Below, piece by piece: positions 7,561 to 8,933 of a stretch of 8,933 nt of DNA. The position numbers were made by a program, and so were the translations under genes. How positions within the stretch are numbered: position 1 is the first letter of the stretch; the number at the start of each line of letters is the position of its first letter. The stretch comes from Betaproteobacteria bacterium (GTDB lineage: Bacteria; Pseudomonadota; Gammaproteobacteria; Burkholderiales; SG8-41). The stretch is from positions 1 to 8,933 of the forward strand of contig JAJTHX010000103.1 in the NCBI GenBank assembly GCA_021300125.1, read 5' to 3'. The notes under the pieces were generated by a model that saw only the letters and a program-made list of their open reading frames with translations, was not told where the DNA came from and did not search any database.

Positions 7561-7662
7561 ACAGGCGTTGCCTGGCTTCACCGGTGCCGCGGAACACCAA
7601 ATTCCGCGGTTTGTTCAACCCACTCCCGTTTCTGCAACGGGTGTGATAACCTGCTGATTCCA
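7561..7662 (+). promoter_or_regulatory. Structured rpsA leader with three hairpins and no Shine-Dalgarno
   Basis: This 102-nt spacer between cmk and rpsA folds into three consecutive stems. Hairpin 1 is CAGGC/GCCTG (7562-7574, 3-nt loop). Hairpin 2 is CCGCGGAA/TTCCGCGG (7587-7609, perfect 8 bp, 7-nt loop). Hairpin 3 is CACtCCCGTT/AACGGGtGTG (7621-7645, nine pairs with one T-T mismatch, 5-nt loop). Then come 17 apparently unpaired bases and the ATG; no GGAG or AGGA lies at Shine-Dalgarno distance. The E. coli rpsA start region also lacks a Shine-Dalgarno, consists of three hairpins and is autoregulated by S1, so the same role is inferred here. Hairpin 2 is followed by TTTGTT and could alternatively act as a partial terminator. 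Confidence 0.5.
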
Positions 7663-8933
7663 ATGATGAAAACCTCCCCCCAGGCCGCCCCGGCGGTTGC
7701 CACTGAAAGCTTTGCCGCGCTCTTCGAAGAGAGCCTGTCGCGCAAGGAAATGCGCATCGGCGAAGTGATTACCGCCGAAGTGATCCGCGTCGATGACAAT
7801 TTCGTCGTCGTCAACGCCGGCCTGAAGTCGGAAAGCTATGTCCCGGCTGAAGAATTCCGCAACGACCGCGGTGAAATCGAAGTCAAGTCCGGCGACTTTG
7901 TCAGTGTCGCCATCGAATCCCTCGAAGACGGCTACGGCGAGACCCGCCTGTCGCGTGACAAGGCCAAGCGTCTTGCCGCCTGGATGGCGCTGGAAGATGC
8001 GCTGGAGAAGGGCAACATCGTCGAAGGCGTCATCACCGGCAAGGTGAAGGGCGGCCTCACCGTGATGATCAACGGCATCCGTGCCTTCCTTCCGGGTTCG
8101 CTGGTCGATACCCGTCCGGTCAAGGACACCACACCGTACGAAAACAAGCAGATGGAGTTCAAGGTCATCAAGCTCGACCGCAAGCGCAATAACGTCGTCG
8201 TGTCGCGTCGTGCCGTGCTTGAAGCCAGCCAGGGTGAAGAGCGCGCCAAGCTGCTCGAGACGCTGCGCGAAGGACTCACCGTCAAGGGCATCGTCAAGAA
8301 CATCACCGACTACGGCGCGTTCGTGGACCTCGGCGGCATTGACGGCCTGCTGCACATCACCGATCTGGCCTGGCGCCGGGTCAAGCATCCGTCCGAGATG
8401 CTCAGCGTCGGCGACGAGGTCACCGCCAAGGTGCTCAAGTTCGACCAGGAAAAGAACCGCGTCTCGCTGGGCATGAAACAGCTGGGTGAGGATCCCTGGG
8501 TCGGCCTGTCGCGCCGCTATCCGCCCAAGACCCGCCTGTTCGGCAAGGTGTCGAACCTCACCGACTACGGCGCGTTCGTCGAGATCGAGCCGGGCATCGA
8601 AGGCCTGGTGCATGTCTCGGAGATGGACTGGACCAACAAGAACGTGCATCCCTCCAAGGTCGTTCAGCTGGGCGACGAAGTCGAGGTCATGGTGCTCGAG
8701 ATGGACGAGGACCGCCGGCGCATTTCGCTGGGCATGAAGCAGTGCATGGCGAATCCCTGGGAAGAGTTCTCGATGAACTTCAAGAAGGGCGACAAGGTGA
8801 AGGGGCAGATCAAGTCGATCACCGACTTCGGCATCTTCATCGGCCTGGCCGGCGGCATCGACGGCCTGGTGCACCTGTCCGACCTGTCCTGGAACGCGCC
8901 CGGCGAGGAGGCCGTGCGCAACTACAAGAAGGG
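7663..8933 (+). CDS. rpsA: 30S ribosomal protein S1 (3' end outside the window)
   Basis: S1 binds single-stranded mRNA and helps the 30S subunit start on structured or Shine-Dalgarno-poor messages. The frame is open from 7663 to the window edge, 423 codons of an expected 560 or so. Successive S1/OB domains are visible at roughly residues 31-97, 117-183, 204-272, 289-359 and 376 onward. The first two are the divergent ribosome-binding pair; the later RNA-binding copies repeat [10 protein letters not shown], GLxHxxxL/M and [26 protein letters not shown] begins at residue 14, matching the E. coli N terminus after a short extension of the betaproteobacterial kind. The start could be either of two consecutive ATGs (7663 or 7666). 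The sixth domain and stop lie beyond the window. Confidence 0.97.
   Translation, partial: MMKTSPQAAPAVATESFAALFEESLSRKEMRIGEVITAEVIRVDDNFVVVNAGLKSESYVPAEEFRNDRGEIEVKSGDFVSVAIESLEDGYGETRLSRDKAKRLAAWMALEDALEKGNIVEGVITGKVKGGLTVMINGIRAFLPGSLVDTRPVKDTTPYENKQMEFKVIKLDRKRNNVVVSRRAVLEASQGEERAKLLETLREGLTVKGIVKNITDYGAFVDLGGIDGLLHITDLAWRRVKHPSEMLSVGDEVTAKVLKFDQEKNRVSLGMKQLGEDPWVGLSRRYPPKTRLFGKVSNLTDYGAFVEIEPGIEGLVHVSEMDWTNKNVHPSKVVQLGDEVEVMVLEMDEDRRRISLGMKQCMANPWEEFSMNFKKGDKVKGQIKSITDFGIFIGLAGGIDGLVHLSDLSWNAPGEEAVRNYKK
8303..8324 (+). repeat. 22-bp direct repeat within rpsA, copy 1
   Basis: Perfectly identical to 8558-8579, with starts exactly 255 bp (85 codons) apart. It encodes the ITDYGAFV core of S1 domain 3. 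The spacing matches the domain period, so this is explained by repeated OB domains with the same codon choices. Confidence 0.85.
8558..8579 (+). repeat. 22-bp direct repeat within rpsA, copy 2
   Basis: Second identical copy, encoding the LTDYGAFV core of S1 domain 4. A third, diverged version (ITDFGIF) appears near 8818-8838 in domain 5. Confidence 0.85.

Noticed and set aside
7615..8874. 419-codon minus-strand frame opposite rpsA
   Set aside because: The plus strand encodes unmistakable S1 domains. The antisense product is a shadow of the repeated domains.
1..8933. Mobile elements, CRISPR arrays, tRNA/rRNA genes, phage or defence genes, or an undescribed multi-gene system
   Set aside because: Nothing of the kind was seen. 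Every stretch over about 110 bp is covered by a recognised housekeeping gene in a conserved order.

Overview
The window is an uninterrupted, one-direction stretch of core bacterial chromosome: the last codons of gyrA, then serC, serA, pheA, hisC, tyrA, aroA, cmk and the first three quarters of rpsA, all on the + strand. This gyrA / serC-pheA-hisC-tyrA-aroA-cmk-rpsA order is the serine/aromatic 'supraoperon' known from Beta- and Gammaproteobacteria. High GC (about two thirds by eye), a PheA with pseudomonad/betaproteobacterial-style AroQ linker, and an S1 start region of the betaproteobacterial kind suggest a betaproteobacterium, perhaps Rhodocyclales or Nitrosomonadales. The lineage call is inference, because no search could be run.

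Layout. 1-70: GyrA tail. 71-174: short spacer with no convincing promoter. 175-2437: serC and serA overlap by 8 nt and encode the second and first steps of phosphorylated serine synthesis. 2452-3516: bifunctional chorismate mutase/prephenate dehydratase. 3517-3567: a spacer with a strikingly AT-rich island (about 11% GC over 37 nt). 3568-7560: hisC, tyrA, aroA and cmk, packed with gaps or overlaps of 5, -4 and -1 nt. 7561-7662: a structured leader with three perfect or near-perfect hairpins. 7663-8933: rpsA, cut off inside its fifth S1 domain.

How the genes work together. AroA makes EPSP, the precursor of chorismate. PheA turns chorismate into prephenate and phenylpyruvate. TyrA oxidises prephenate or arogenate. 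The HisC-type aminotransferase can supply the transamination steps. SerC and SerA feed serine and one-carbon metabolism. Cmk and S1 connect the operon to nucleotide supply and translation.

I found no mobile element, CRISPR array, tRNA, phage gene or defence system, and nothing that amounts to a new biological system. The points most worth a second look are: serA inserted in the supraoperon, of a compact subfamily lacking the usual catalytic Glu-Pro motif; the three-hairpin rpsA leader without a Shine-Dalgarno; a good extended -10 promoter match inside cmk; and the AT island in front of hisC.
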